Positions 12,470-24,132 of a stretch of 64,000 nt of DNA are shown here, one piece after another. Each line of letters begins with the position of its first letter. The first letter of the stretch is position 1. The notes under the pieces were generated by a model. It was not told the origin of the DNA and did no database searches. It saw nothing but the letters and a program-made list of their open reading frames with translations. This stretch comes from Cydia pomonella (taxonomy: Eukaryota > Arthropoda > Insecta > Lepidoptera > Tortricidae), in NCBI RefSeq assembly GCF_033807575.1, contig NC_084703.1:3224001-3288000 (forward strand). The letters run 5' to 3'. A program made the position numbers and the translations under genes.

Positions 12470-12740
12470 ATAATAATAAATAATAAATAAATATTATAGG
12501 ACATTATTACACAAATTGACTAAGTCCCACAGTAAGCTCAATAAGGCTTGTGTTGAGGGTACTTAGACAACGATATATATAATATATAAATATTTATAAA
12601 TACTTAAATACATAGAATACACCCATGACTCAGGAACAAATATCCATGCTCATCACACGAATAAATGCCCTTACCAGGATTTGAACCCGGGACCATCGGT
12701 TTCGTAGGCAGGGTCACTACCCACTAGGCCAAACTGGTCG
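12470..12740 (-). mobile_element. SINE family A, full-length-type copy
   Basis: On the minus strand it has a tRNA-like head (GGCCTAGTGGGTAGTGACC, then GGTTCAAATCC) followed by the family body and an (aaata)n-like tail. Confidence 0.9.
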
Positions 12741-12884
12741 TCAAAATACCGTAATTATACCTTAAAGGTCTAGGGCGCTTAAGACCATTGTGTGTCCACT
12801 GTGGTAACGACACAATGAACGAAATATTTTAACCTCGTCCTGTCCAACGTGCTAAATTAAGAACATTTGTGTCGTTTCCAAGCA

Positions 12885-12976
12885 AAAGGTCCCACTTTGT
12901 CGCTTGCCATATGACAGGGGTATTCGTTTAAACATACCAAATCTTGTCCTCATGGTAAGCGACAAAGTGGGACCTT
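12885..12976. repeat. Inverted repeat around AAAGGTCCCACTTTGTCGCTT
   Basis: The arm at 12885-12910 returns as reverse complement at 12953-12976 (taagcgacaaagtgggacct). Foldback element or MITE remnant. Confidence 0.7.
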
Positions 12977-13424
12977 TCACTAGACTTTAACACATTATTT
13001 TTGTACGATTCCCAGGCCCACGGTTTCCAAAAATTGAACAAAAGTGTTCTTAATTTAGAATTTGGTAGGTCTTTAAAATGCTTAGGTAGGGTGAGGTTGG
13101 ATCGTTTTTTATATTTAGTCACATTTTTAAAGTTTAATAGTTAATTAAAGCTTTTTAAATAAATATAAATCCATCTTATGCCAAAAAAATATCTTACTTT
13201 GGAAAAGAGCTAATACTGTTCAAACTGCTGGATCGATTTTAAGCAAACATAGCATGGAACCACGCACCGCAAGGAAACTCGCTGTCACTTTTAAAAAACG
13301 CATCGAAATCGGTCCATCTGTTTGGGAGCTACGATGCCACAGACAGATAGACCACCTTTGCTGCGTCGGGGATTAAAAATTAGAACTACAAAAGACTGTT
13401 TTTACCAATTCTGTATACTTAACG

Positions 13425-13573
13425 GCCACCCCACACTAGCGTCTTTTGAGCGTCGGCGTCTAGTTAGCGCTATGGAAAATGGCGTCGCAGCGCAGTTGCG
13501 CCAACGTTGCGTCGAGCAGCAGCCAAAGAGTTGGCTACACGGTGACGCTCGGGAGACGCTAGTGTGGGGAAGT
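13425..13573. mobile_element. MITE family CCCCACACTAGCGTC, copy 1
   Basis: Ends caccccacactagcgtct and agacgctagtgtgggg are inverted repeats. A related copy in the opposite orientation is at 28614-28766. Confidence 0.75.
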
Positions 13574-13588
13574 AAGGATGGGCAATAT

Positions 13589-13629
13589 TAGATTGTATCC
13601 CAATTTACTAATTGGGATACAATTAGTTG
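13589..13629. repeat. Small perfect hairpin
   Basis: ttgtatcccaatt and aattgggatacaa form 13-bp arms around a short loop. Confidence 0.7.
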
Positions 13630-14229
13630 ACCAATTAGTCGACGATCTCGAAACCTGTCTAGAGCTACGTCAGCTCTCGAACGATCCTTCATCGGTCATC
13701 CTGTTGCATCCTAATTAACCTAGCCAGCACACAGAATCGACACTGAATATGCATTTTGGAAGGCTGTATCGTTGAGTACATACGATGAGCTGCGTAAAAA
13801 TAGTATATAAAAGTAAAAAATATACATAATAGGGTATTTTCCTACAGTCAAAACGATTAGCCAGTATGGAATTTAGCTATGAAAATTGCAAAGTTACATC
13901 CCGGGCAAGTCACCTACTTTTTTTTATTTCATCCGATTTATTAAATATATTTTTTTCTAATAATTACTTATCTGGTGCTTTATTTCGTCCATGGTGAGAA
14001 AGAATTTATTTTAAACACAGGAAACAGCTTTATTAGAAAATTACCTATCTTCACCTCACGAACGCAACTTTGGCTTATCAATTTATTATTATGAAAATTC
14101 TATTAGTTGAATAAGCCTATGAATCCCATGATACAATTTATAGTGGTATTTTATGATTTAATTTTAGTTGCGAAGTTATGTTGTAAATGCAATTTAGGGT
14201 GAGTACGTATTTTTGCCAACCCTTATTTC
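13630..14229. other. AT-rich, nothing recognised
   Basis: No ORF, repeat or splice-bounded coding segment was recognised here. Confidence 0.4.
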
Positions 14230-14438
14230 CAATAAATGTTACACAAATTGCCTAAGTCCCACTGTCAAGAAGGCTTGTGTTGTGAATAGTCAGACAACGA
14301 TATATATAATATACAAATACTGAAATACATAAAAAAACATCCATGACTCAGGAACAATTATCTGTGGTCATCACACAAATACATGCCCTTACCGGGATTC
14401 GAACCCAGGACCATTGGCTTCATAGGCAGAGTCTGCTA
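14230..14438 (-). mobile_element. SINE family A, older divergent copy
   Basis: Same order of blocks as the other SINE-A copies, with several deletions. Directly abuts the next copy at 14441. Confidence 0.8.
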
Positions 14439-14440
14439 CT

Positions 14441-14717
14441 AATAAATAAAAAATAAATAAATAAATATTATAGGACATTTATTACACAAATTGACTAAGT
14501 CCCGCAGTAGGCTCAATAAGGCTTGTGTTGAGGGTACTTAGACAACGATATATATAATATATAAATATTTATAAATACTTAAATACATAGAAAACACCCA
14601 TGACTCAGGAACAAATATTCATGCTCATCACACGAATAAATGCCCTTACCAGGATTTGAACCCGGGACCATCAGCTTCGTAGGCAGGGTCACTACCCACT
14701 AGGCCAAGCCGGTCGTC
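14441..14717 (-). mobile_element. SINE family A copy
   Basis: A complete tRNA-like head on the minus strand (ggcctagtgggtagtgaccc) and body. Confidence 0.9.
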
Positions 14718-14901
14718 AGACTAATGATACATTGATATCACGGCTTGGTTAGTTTCCAATGCGCTCTGTGACGCTCAAAGGCAGACTAACACGCCCCATG
14801 CGTATTGGTTTCAGTCCCTTTATTCCTTTTCCTGTTACTAATACTCGTTGAAATGGAAACGGGCTCGGTCACAGTCCGGGCACGCACACAGTACAACATA
14901 G

Positions 14902-15728
14902 CAGTGTTGGCTGAACGTTACGTGTCAAACGATCTTGATTTTCCTGAGGATCAAATGTCTATACAGGACTCAGGGCATTTAAGCAACACAAACGTCAGAA
15001 ATGAGAGTTAAAGTCTGACGCTCGCAATCGACGATTGAAACGCCTCTAACAAAATGATATTATATAAGTCTGTCCTAAATGTATAGAAGATCAAGGAAAG
15101 TGCCATTTTAAATATAAATAAATAAATAAATAAATATTATAGGACATTATTACACAAATTGACTAAGTCCCACAGTAAGCTCAATAAGGCTTGTGTTGAG
15201 GGTTGAGGGTACTTAGACAACGATATAATATATAAATATTTATACATACTTAAATACATAGAAAACACCAATGACTCAAGAACAAATATCCATGCTCATC
15301 ACACGAATAAATGCCCTTACCAGGATTTGAACCCGGGACCATCAGCTTCGTAGGCAGGGTCACTACCCACTTAGCCAAACCGGCCGTAAGAAGAATTTTG
15401 ACCCTGAAATATTGCGTTTATGTGTATAGCTGTCGTACAATTAATTTTTCAATAAAATGTAAGGAATCGAATGGTACCATTTTCTTTTCTATTTTTGAGA
15501 GATAAAAAAAAATCATTTTTTAATTTTCACCTTTTTATAATGGATGGCTCATTTTCTATTCATTTAACTAAATTTTGTTATAATATTCAGCATGTGTGAA
15601 GTACCCAATTGAAAATATTGACAATTACCCAATAAAAATTGAACCGTAAACTGTAACCGTCCGTTACGAATAACGATTCAATTTGTAATGGGTAATTTTC
15701 AATTCTAGTTACCTTTCGGCCAACACTG
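14902..15728. mobile_element. hAT-type element with a SINE inside
   Basis: Termini are CAGTGTTGGCTGAACG and CTTTCGGCCAACACTG. Flanks are caacatag (14894-14901) and caagatag (15729-15736), an 8-bp target duplication with one mismatch. Internal sequence recurs at 17415-17590 and 52556-53066. A SINE-A copy (15117-15391) interrupts it. No transposase frame. Confidence 0.8.
15117..15391 (-). mobile_element. SINE family A inserted in the hAT element
   Basis: Complete copy with tRNA-like head on the minus strand. The hAT sequence resumes on its right side. Confidence 0.9.
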
Positions 15729-15834
15729 CAAGATAGACTTGTGCGCCGATGGCAAAATCATCAACGGTGGCGTGACCAGTGTGACATAATTTTTGATACT
15801 GCTTTTGGGGACGTGATGGCACTCTATCTAAATT

Positions 15835-16010
15835 ATAGCCTTCTGAATGTTTAATGGCATCCCAGATACCGCTAGAGTGACGGAAGTCCTAAAAGACCTG
15901 TTCGCCCTCGGAATACCCAACTGGCGCGAAGTGGCGCAGGATAGGGCAGAGTGGCCCTCTCTTGTGTCAGAGGCCAGGATCCTGTTTGGGTCACTGAGAC
16001 AGTGAAGTAA
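15835..16010 (+). mobile_element. LINE ORF2 C-terminal fragment (RTE-like tail)
   Basis: The + strand encodes fragments NWREVAQDRAEWPSLVSEA and ILFGSLRQ followed by a stop. This is the W-x-x-x-A-x-D-R-x-x-W pattern found at the end of many insect LINE reverse transcriptase ORFs. Frames are broken upstream. Confidence 0.6.
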
Positions 16011-16583
16011 GTAGTAAGTGAATATTTACTGGACGATTCAAAACATCACTGTCAATCCGTAGTGACTGTCAGCTGTTTGTGTGTTTCATTCATTTATCGT
16101 TCCATCACATTCCTTATCCTGTTTCCCCTAAGCGCTCCACTCTGCGGTCGTGATTCGTAGCCTGACCGGTTTATGACCGTACGGTCGCACGCGCTTGGCC
16201 ATTGGCCAGTGTCCCGCGCCTTAGTGACAAACCAACGTCATCTGTTTGTGTTTCCAAAACAAGTGTGCATTCGAGATCAACAGGAGCATTCCACGGGCTG
16301 TTCCATACGGATGCATTTTATTTCCAGTGCTGCGACTTTTTTTTATCGGCCTTTAAAGCAGGCGATAATTTTTCTGTGCATATTTTTGACCATTAGTCAC
16401 AGAAAAGGAAACTCTTGTACCTGCAAATCTTCAGGAAATTCGCGTTTGTGCGCCACCGGTAGACAATTTCATGGGATGCTAAAATACAGATGTAATTCAA
16501 CCGTGAATTTCAAAAATTGTGGGTTACCCCGGGTGTGCTGTATAGAGCAGCTACAACTGTTCTCGATAAAATACATAATTAGC

Positions 16584-17138
16584 CAGGGGTCGGACAAAAA
16601 GTGCGGATGACGTCAAACCACTTATAGGATGATTTCAAATAGTATTTTTGATTTTCATAAACAATTATCACTTATCATTTATCAACCTCTTTATTAAACG
16701 ATATCGCCACTTGAAATGAGTAAGTACGTTTTTGACTGACACATTGTCAATCAGATGAACAATAAATTGACTTCGTTATTGTTTAGCTATTGTATCTTCA
16801 CGATTATATTTAGCTAAAATTTATATTTACTAATGTATAAGAAAACGCTCTAAAATGTCATCTTTACTCGAATATTGTGGCAATCCCACAGACTTGTTCG
16901 AACTAATTTCAAATAATTATACCTTATGGTAACAAGTTTCGTGAAATTTATTTTATTCACTACATCACCCTATATCTGTATTATTAATTCCATGGATTTA
17001 TTTACGATTATTTTGTTACTTCATTAATACTACTTTGTTACTACATGTCACACGGAAGTTTAAATACAAACTCAAACATCATCCTGTGTGCAAGATTACG
17101 TCATTTTTACGTCATCCGCACTTTTTGTCCGACCCCTG
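16584..17138 (-). mobile_element. hAT-type element, family CAGGGGTCGGAC, copy 1
   Basis: About 555 bp with inverted ends caggggtcggacaaaaagtg and cactttttgtccgacccctg. Nearly the same sequence in the opposite orientation is at 20387-20942, so the family was recently active. No coding frame; it depends on another element's transposase. Confidence 0.85.
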
Positions 17139-17156
17139 ATAATTACACATAATATA

Positions 17157-17395
17157 TACAAGGTGGCCAAAAAATATGTGCATTTCCGTTACCAGGGAGG
17201 TTTTGGGCTTATACTGAGCAACTTTGACTATGGGACCAACTCCGAAATCGCGAAAAAAATTCTGGCTGTTTCATACATTTTAGCTGGTCCATTTCTTATG
17301 GGAGGGTAAAATTTTTTTTCGCGATTTCGGTTATCGTCCCATAGTAAAAGTTGCTCAGTATAATCGCAAAACCTCCCTGGAAACGGGAATGCATA
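17157..17395. mobile_element. Palindromic MITE
   Basis: Left ccagggaggttttgggctta and tatgggacc return as reverse complement at 17330-17390 (gtcccatag ... cctccctgg). 'tcgcgaaaaaaa' blocks lie in the interior arms. Confidence 0.7.
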
Positions 17396-17414
17396 TATTT
17401 GTATAATAAAACAC

Positions 17415-17590
17415 ATGTCTAGGCGTTTCAATCGTCGAGTGCGAGCGTCAGACTTTAACTCTCATTTCTGACCTTTGTGTTGCTTAAATGCCATAAGTCC
17501 TATATAGACATTTGATCCTCAGGAAAATCAAGATCGTTTGACATTATTTACAAAAAATTGTCAAGTAGCCAATTCCCGTGGGGTCATTTG
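17415..17590 (-). mobile_element. Fragment of the CAGTGTTGG hAT family
   Basis: Reverse complement of 14910-15050 (gagtgcgagcgtcagacttt, atttctgacctttgtgttgc, aaaatcaagatc). Ends are not visible. Confidence 0.8.
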
Positions 17591-17986
17591 TGAGCCCTAG
17601 TCATACTTTTATAGTTATTCTAGTTCTTTGGATCGTTGGTGTCAAGTTGACCAGTATTTTAACTTAAATATGTCGATTTGATATTCAATATCCTTAGTTT
17701 TTATAAAATCCGAATCAGTTGAACAGCTAAAGCATCTTTTGTACTTACCTACTGCTAATTACCTTACTCAGTTTTCGGGCATTGACAAATAACTACGCAT
17801 TGTCATACAAATATAGATCTAGTTCTCGACATGACACACTTTTACTTACTAAAACAAAAAGACAGTCTCCATATCACTCTTAAACTCACATACGTCATTT
17901 TACACTGAAATGTTCACGTGAACGTCTATATAAATTTGAGTCTTATTTAAACAGCAATAAGTTTGAAAATTCCTTACACAGACTAA

Positions 17987-18120
17987 CGGTCGCCATCAGA
18001 TATATAGGAGCGGCCAAGGTGCTCACAAATATCTGAACGCGCCTCTATTATCTAAGCGTTCGAGTGCGTGTTCCGATATTTTTGAGTAGCTCGGCAGCTC
18101 CGATATATCTGATGGCGACT
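17987..18120. mobile_element. Palindromic MITE GGTCGCCATCAGATATAT
   Basis: Starts cggtcgccatcagatatata and ends tatatctgatggcgactg, with partly matching interior arms (gagcggcc, tcggcagctc). Confidence 0.8.
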
Positions 18121-18319
18121 GTACAAATGTGACAGCTAAAATGTGTACGACGAATATTAACCTTAGTATTATACGTATAGGTATCAAATTGATGTGAAGG
18201 GTGATGATGTGATCTAAATCGGGACATGGCGCTTTTTTCGTCCTCTCCCGCAGATGTTGGGTATAAAGATATGATTAATTGATTACTCACACGGTTCATA
18301 TAAAAAAAAAACTAATTAG

Positions 18320-19015
18320 CAGGGTCCGTACATTTCATGCCACTGACGTAAAAATGACGTAATATCACATACAGGCAGATTTTATATAACACTACAAATT
18401 TTGATAGCTAACACAAACTGAAGGTTTGCCAAAGAGCCATGGAGCGCAACATGCTTGGGGTGAAAAGGATTGACCGGATCCAAAACACTACGTTGCGCAC
18501 CAAAACAGGCATCGTCGACGTGGGGTCAAGGCCGCCAGCCTGAAGTGGGACTGGGCAGGCCATGTACGACGTATGCACCCACAGAGGATGGGCTCAACGT
18601 AAACGCCGGCATGGTCGGCCTAAGAGGAGATGGCAGGACGACCTGGACTCATTCCTCAGCAACTGGACGGATGCTGCAGTTCATAGGAAAGATTGGAAGT
18701 CTAGGGGGGAGGCCTTTGCCCAGCAGTGGGACACTTTATAGGCTCGTTAAAAAAAAGACATATTGACGCGACAAAAAACTTGTTACACTGTTAAAAATCA
18801 AAAATACGAGAATGTATCATTGAATAAACTAACAATCTATTATTTTGTTGCGTGACCGTAAGATGAAAGTTTGATGTTTCTGTACTGATTGTCAAGTATC
18901 TATATCAGTTAAGAGGTTGACAAATGATTAATTATTGCAAAAATACTAATTGGAATCATACTTTATGTATCGTGACGTCATTTTTCCGTCAGCGGCATGA
19001 AATGTACGGGCCCTG
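18320..19015. mobile_element. hAT-type element with perfect 8-bp target duplication
   Basis: Ends CAGGGTCCGTACATTTCATG and CATGAAATGTACGGGCCCTG, flanked by ctaattag at 18312-18319 and at 19016-19023. Subterminal TGACGTAAAAATGACGTAAT is shared with the CAGGGGTCGG family. It carries a LINE tail at 18422-18768. Confidence 0.9.
18422..18768 (+). mobile_element. LINE (RTE-like) ORF C-terminus and 3' end
   Basis: The + strand encodes, in broken frames, AMERNMLGVKRIDRIQNTT, LKWDWAGHVRRMHPQRM, and RWQDDLDSFLSNWTDAA ... RGEAFAQQWDTL. This is the conserved end of RTE-type reverse transcriptase ORFs. It lies inside the hAT element above, so it inserted later or was carried by it. Confidence 0.8.
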
Positions 19016-19355
19016 CTAATTAGTGTAATACTGACAACTTTCATACAGTACCTATAGGTTTCTCATTATATATTAATTGAACTAGAATCACTCGACGTTT
19101 AACAACTTGGCGTATTGAAAGTCAGCCCTTTGCAAAACGACTTCACTCAGTCAAAAATGAAAATAAACCGTCAACCGGGACATATTTCATGCTAAAAGGG
19201 GGGTTGCGTCAAGGGGAAAAGGGGGGGGAGGTAGCGTACGTAAAGCACCATACCCAACGATATATAACATATGTTTCAAGCTGGATATAATTTATTTGTC
19301 TTCAATCATTATGCTCATGAAGCATTCAGACCCTTCTCAGATAGAAAGTCCCTTA

Positions 19356-19904
19356 GGCCACGTTCACACGGCGACTATTCGATTCGATATTTTCTCGCAT
19401 ACGGTTTCATCGTATACGGGACGGCCATTCACACGGTGCGAGGTCCACTCGGTTTTTTCACGTATGCGGTCTCCCCGTATACGTGACAGCCGTTCACACG
19501 GCGTCTATTATCTGCCACCACATCATCAGTCGTTGAGTGCACGCCGACATGGATCCCCGTATTCCAATTCTTTTATATTGGTATTTGAGGAGGAGGTATC
19601 GATGCCCGAGAAAATATTGGGTTCATCCTTTATTAAAAACGGGATTGCACCGAGAAAGAAGATTTGCAGCTTTTTTTGCCGGCCTGAGCATCGCGTTCGA
19701 TAAAATCGTTCCGACAATCTCGCGTTCCCGGTGCCAAGACCCTACGGTATACGGTAAAAAAAATTACTCGAATACGAGATTTTCTCGTATAGACGCCATG
19801 TGATCGATTTTCAGAGTTGCCATACAAATTTTGCTGCCACTACGATATTCGATAAAATCTCGTAGACGATAAACGGGAAAAATGACGCCGTATGAACGTA
19901 GCCT
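19356..19904 (+). pseudogene. Degenerate PIF/Harbinger-like element
   Basis: Ends ggccacgttcacacggcg and cgccgtatgaacgtagcc are inverted repeats of the type seen in the neighbouring palindrome. Within, 19550-19690 encodes a frame with RRRYRCPRKYWVHPLLKTG, then a Phe-rich FAAFFAGL. This resembles the start of HARBI1-type transposases (R/W-rich ... WV-P-L ... F-x-x-F). It is short and stop-interrupted. Assignment to Harbinger is moderate. Confidence 0.45.
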
Positions 19905-19905
19905 A

Positions 19906-20147
19906 GGCTAGGTTCACACGGCGTTAATTTTTCCCGTATACCGTATACGGGATTTTATCGAATACCGCAGTGACAGCAAAATTTGTATGGCTTCTTTCAA
20001 AATCGTTCACACGGCTAGACGGCTTTCCCGCATAGACGCCGTGTGAACGATTTTGAAAGAAGCCATACAAATTTTGCTGTCACTGCGGTATTCGATAAAA
20101 TCCCGTATACGGTATACGGGAAAAATTAACGCCGTGTGAACCTAGCC
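19906..20147. mobile_element. Perfect palindrome, 110-bp arms, 22-bp loop
   Basis: 19906-20015 is the exact reverse complement of 20038-20147; the loop is 20016-20037. It begins ggctaggttcacacggcgtt, the same termini as the adjacent Harbinger-like remnant, so it is a foldback MITE of that family. Complete identity of the arms implies recent insertion or arm-to-arm conversion. Confidence 0.95.
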
Positions 20148-20386
20148 TATAGTTTAGATATAGTCTATCCTATCGCATGATGGACACATCAGTAAACGCG
20201 ACAATAGGTATTGATCGCGAATTACATACAATATGTACAGGTGCGGATTGAGTGGCGCACTAATTACATATTAATTTGATTGACTATGTGTTTACGAGCA
20301 ATATCCACGTATATAGTAAACACCTCCATGACGGGAATGGCACCACGTAATTGCTTTACGTTCAGATATGCACTGTTACATATCTA

Positions 20387-20942
20387 CAGGGGCCGGACAA
20401 AAAGTGCGGATGACGTAAAAATGACGTAATCTTGCACACAGGATGATGTTTGAGTTTGTATTTAAACTTCCTTGTGACATGTAGTAACAAAATAGTATTA
20501 ATGAAGTAACAAAATAATCGTAAATAAATCCATGGAACTAATAATACAGGTGGTAGGGTGATGTAGTGAATAAAATAAATTTCACGAAACTTGTTACCAT
20601 AAGGTATAATTATTTGAAATTAGTTAGAACAAGTCTGTGAGATTGCCACAATATTCGAGTAAAGATGACATTTTAGAGCGTTTTCTTATACATTAGTAAA
20701 TATAAATTTTAGCTAAATATAATCGTGAAGATACAATAGCTAAACAATAACGAAGTCAATTTATTGTTCATCTGATTGACAATGTGTCAGTCAAAAACGT
20801 ACTTACTCATTTCAAGTGGCGATATCGTTTAATAAAGAGGTTGATAAATGATAAGTGATAATTGTTTATGAAAATCAAAAATACTATTTGAAATCATCCT
20901 ATAAGTGGTTTGACGTCATCCGCACTTTTTGTCCGACCCCTG
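20387..20942 (+). mobile_element. hAT-type element, family CAGGGGTCGGAC, copy 2
   Basis: Flanked by catatcta at 20379-20386 and catatcta at 20943-20950, a perfect 8-bp target duplication. Ends CAGGGGCCGGAC and GTCCGACCCCTG. Inverted relative to 16584-17138. Confidence 0.95.
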
Positions 20943-20951
20943 CATATCTAT

Positions 20952-21093
20952 ATCTGGTACAGTCGAGGTATTAAATATCGACGCGGACTAAGTGCCAAAA
21001 ATATGTACACACTACTTTAATGTACAGGCAATAAGGTCGTGTATACATATTTTTGGCACTTTACCCGTGTCGATATTTAATACCTTGACTGTA
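20952..21093. mobile_element. MITE family GTACAGTC, copy 1
   Basis: The left part gtacagtcgaggtattaaat is inverted on the right (atttaatacctt(g)actgtac), and the interior tgccaaaaatatgta also folds back. A divergent copy is at 57927-58063. Confidence 0.8.
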
Positions 21094-21099
21094 CTAGTT

Positions 21100-22326
21100 T
21101 TCGGTGCTAAAACTTGTAACACAAAGAAATTATTGATGGTCTCATCGGAAGATCATCGCTGGAAGCCACCAGCAACATGCTGAGATGAGGCCATTTCGTG
21201 GCACTTTATACTTCCTTTGTTTTTGTTATATCATGTAATTTAATGTGTCTTGTTTGTGTTTACGAATAAAACTTATTCTATTCTATTCTAAAATCTTGTA
21301 CCAAAAAAAAAAATGCCAAAACTTATTCAATTTCATGCCCCTAATATGTATGTGGACGATATCTCTATAAAAAAAACAGGTCTGTCATGGCACAAGAATC
21401 GAGATACAATAGATACATTGTTTTAGCTTATTATGTATTTGTTTTAAAGCCTGTTGTGTCATTAGTCGTAACAATTATAGTTTTTAGTCATTGTTGATTT
21501 GTTGATATTACTCACTGACTTCCATTTTTACGATAGAATCGTCTGTTATAATCATAAACAAATAATAGGGACAATACAAATCAAAATATCACAATAAGGC
21601 GGAAGAACACAGGGTGAGGTATTTTTAGAATATGAGGGCACTTGGGCAGTATTTTTAATGTAAAACTCATTTACACTACGTGGTTTCTATGAATTCGTGA
21701 CATAATTAAAAAAGTTATAATTCCCTAGGGAGTCCTTCAGTACACCTGCTTGAAATAAGATCTTTTTCGAGCAAGTGTGATGAAAATATTATGAACGACT
21801 ATTAAATTATGCAAATCAAATATTTTTAAACATAAATAGAATATTAATTATATTTAGTATTTTAAAAGAAAAATTCATTCATACCTACTTCTTTCGTTTG
21901 AATTATTGATATAATAAAAAAAGGCTATATTTTTTTTGTCACAATCCATAACTTCCTGTGGGAACAATATAGGCCTTTGTCCTTAAGTACACCTGCATGA
22001 AATAAAATCATTTTCGAACAAGTGTCAGTAATCCAAAAACAACCTCAATACCTACTATAATTATATTTAATGTTATGTGGCCCTAGTGAATAAGGGTACA
22101 TAGTCTCGGGCAGCGCAGGTGTAAAAGGGTGTAAGCTCCACGTAACACTTATGGCCTTTTATAACTAAGCGGCGCGAGACTTGTACCCTTTTTCAATAGG
22201 GCCTATACACGAGATTATATAATTTAAACGGAATAACGGAAACACAATAGATTACCCGTTGAACGAAATCGTAGGATGTGCGCTTCGCGAGGCCGTTGGT
22301 TTTAAATGGCATTTAATATCATCAGT
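21100..22326. other. Non-coding, weak internal duplication
   Basis: 21719-21790 and 21945-22030 share 'aagtacacctgc.tgaaata' and 'cgagcaagtgt' phrases about 230 bp apart. No coding exon recognised. Confidence 0.4.
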
Positions 22327-22728
22327 ACCTGGGCGACCGAGCGTTGCTCGGTTATAACTATTTATTGTAATATGGTGGTGTATAGGTGATAATCTTAACT
22401 ACATTTTTTTACTAAATTAAACTTCACACACAGTCACCGGGCAAGATTCGAACCCGTAACACTCGTTTCTAGCCGTCCGCGTCTTAACCCGCTGGGCCAG
22501 ACGGACAGTGGCCGGCAACACAAAATTAGCGACCATATTCTGCGTCGAAAGAAAAACGCGTGAAAACTCGAAAACACGCGTTTTCCCAAACATAAGACTA
22601 ATCTAGATCGATTGTATACCCCCAAAAACCCCCATATACCAAATTTCAGCGAAATCGTTAGAGCCGTTTCCGAGATCACAGAAATATATATACAAGAATT
22701 GCTCGTTTAAAGGTATAAGATTAGATGA
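22327..22728 (-). mobile_element. Helitron-like / tRNA-headed repeat family C, copy 1
   Basis: On the minus strand it starts TCTTATACCTTTAAACGAGC, contains a tRNA-like block (TGGCCCAGCGGG ... GGGTTCGAATCTTGC) and ends with a short hairpin ccgagcaacgctcgg followed by tcgcccaggtactg. TC start, 3' hairpin and lack of inverted termini suit a non-autonomous Helitron. Copy 2 is at 48726. Confidence 0.55.
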
Positions 22729-22779
22729 GTAAATACAGCTCGCTCACAAATCAAATCAACGAAATCAGTGCCTTTAGCA

Positions 22780-23480
22780 ACGAAACCTTTCTCCCGATTA
22801 TTGTGCCTAATAGCGAAATTTGAGTCAATATTTTTTCTACAAGGTTTTATCGCTGAATGTAGTTTTCTTTCCGTCGTGACAATTCTAACAAATCAAAACA
22901 ATTCGGTTGCGTTGGTGCTTTATTACAGTTCCTATGGTCACCTCAGGTGTCCATCTTATCAACTCCGTGGTATTATGCATGTAACACCTCTGGAGTTGCA
23001 GGCGTCCATAGGCTACGGTGACTGCTACCTTCAGGCGGGCCGTATACTTGCTTGCCACCATCGTGGTATAAAAAAAATATTGCATTGCCACCCGACTTAC
23101 ATATTTATGCGAGGTTTCAGCTCAATCGAATTATGGGAAGTTGGTCTAATTTAGCCCGCATACAACATACAAACATTGTAAGTTAAATATAAGCTTGTAA
23201 TAAGTTTTTGGCAAAAATAAAACATTTTTGATACAAGCTTTTATCGCATCGGTACAATTCTAAAAACCCCAAACACAATCAGGTTGAGTTGTTCTATCAC
23301 AGAGTTCCCATAGCCACCTCCTGTCCCTATCATCAGATCAGCTCGATGGTACCATAATATTGAATTGTCATCCGACTTACATATGTATGCAAAATTTCCG
23401 CTCAATCGGAAACCGGGAAGGTCAAATTTAGCTTCCAAGATCTAACCCACACTACATACCTATATACATACTAACAGGGC
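22780..23480. repeat. Two diverged tandem copies of a ~320-bp repeat, first split by a LINE tail
   Basis: gcttttatcgcatcggtacaa, ccatagccacctcctgtcc and cacccgacttacatat-type blocks occur in order in 22840-23160 and 23235-23460. In the first copy, 22945-23085 is foreign LINE 3' UTR. Confidence 0.65.
22945..23087 (+). mobile_element. LINE 3' tail inserted in the tandem repeat
   Basis: gtaacacctctggagttgca, ggcgtccataggctacggtg, then ggtataaaaaaaat: 3' UTR plus A-rich end of the family at 42410-42766. Confidence 0.8.
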
Positions 23481-24035
23481 AAGTTAAATAAAAGCTTGTA
23501 AAAATATGGATACAGTCATATAATGGCTTAACTTTGTCAGGCCGGCGTCAGTGAAGTAGGTTTGTAGGATTTATTATTCTGATGTAAATCGCATTGCAGT
23601 GATAGAAAGAGGTCACTCGCAGATAAATTTAACCCGATACCGATCCAAGTGGGACGATCAATGCTTGTACCAAGTGAAGTAGAGAGTGCCTACATTTTGT
23701 TCTAAAGGTTTTAGTTTTGCTCTAGTTTCGGCCGAAACCGAAACTTTGGTCGGACATTACTGAAAATCCGAAAACACAGTTTCGGCCGAATGTTTCTGCA
23801 GTTTTTTGGCTAAACTGAACTTTCGGCTGAAATATAAAAATAGCTAGAATATGCAAATACGTCTTTCGGATACGTCTGGCAGGTGTCGCGGGTCGGACAC
23901 AAATATTGTCTACTTTTAAGGTCCGACCAGCTCGAGAGGAATTGTACTGATGATGTTCAAAATTGTACAGAAAATTGTAGACCATTCGGATAGTGCTTAT
24001 GAACTATTCTGAACCGATTTTCTCTGGTATTCCAG

Positions 24036-24132
24036 AAGCCCTGCTCCAGAGCCGGCCGCTGCCTCACATCCCGGACCTACCGGACGGCGAGACCGCACCT
24101 GCCACCCCGCAGCCCCTCGACACCGCCAACAG
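24036..24132 (+). CDS. Abl: Abl exon w1: N-terminal linker before SH3
   Basis: Acceptor tattccag (24028-24035) and donor gtatga. The first two bases complete a codon begun in an upstream exon. It then encodes ALLQSRPLPHIP, a segment conserved in fly Abl upstream of SH3, and a Pro/Asp-rich linker ending DTAN. The last two bases (AG) join the A at 25519 to make Arg. The upstream exon must end with a single G; I did not find it in 1-24035. Confidence 0.9.

Noticed and set aside
12928..13122. 64-codon minus ORF
   Set aside because: Overlaps the inverted repeat at 12885-12976; no domain recognised.
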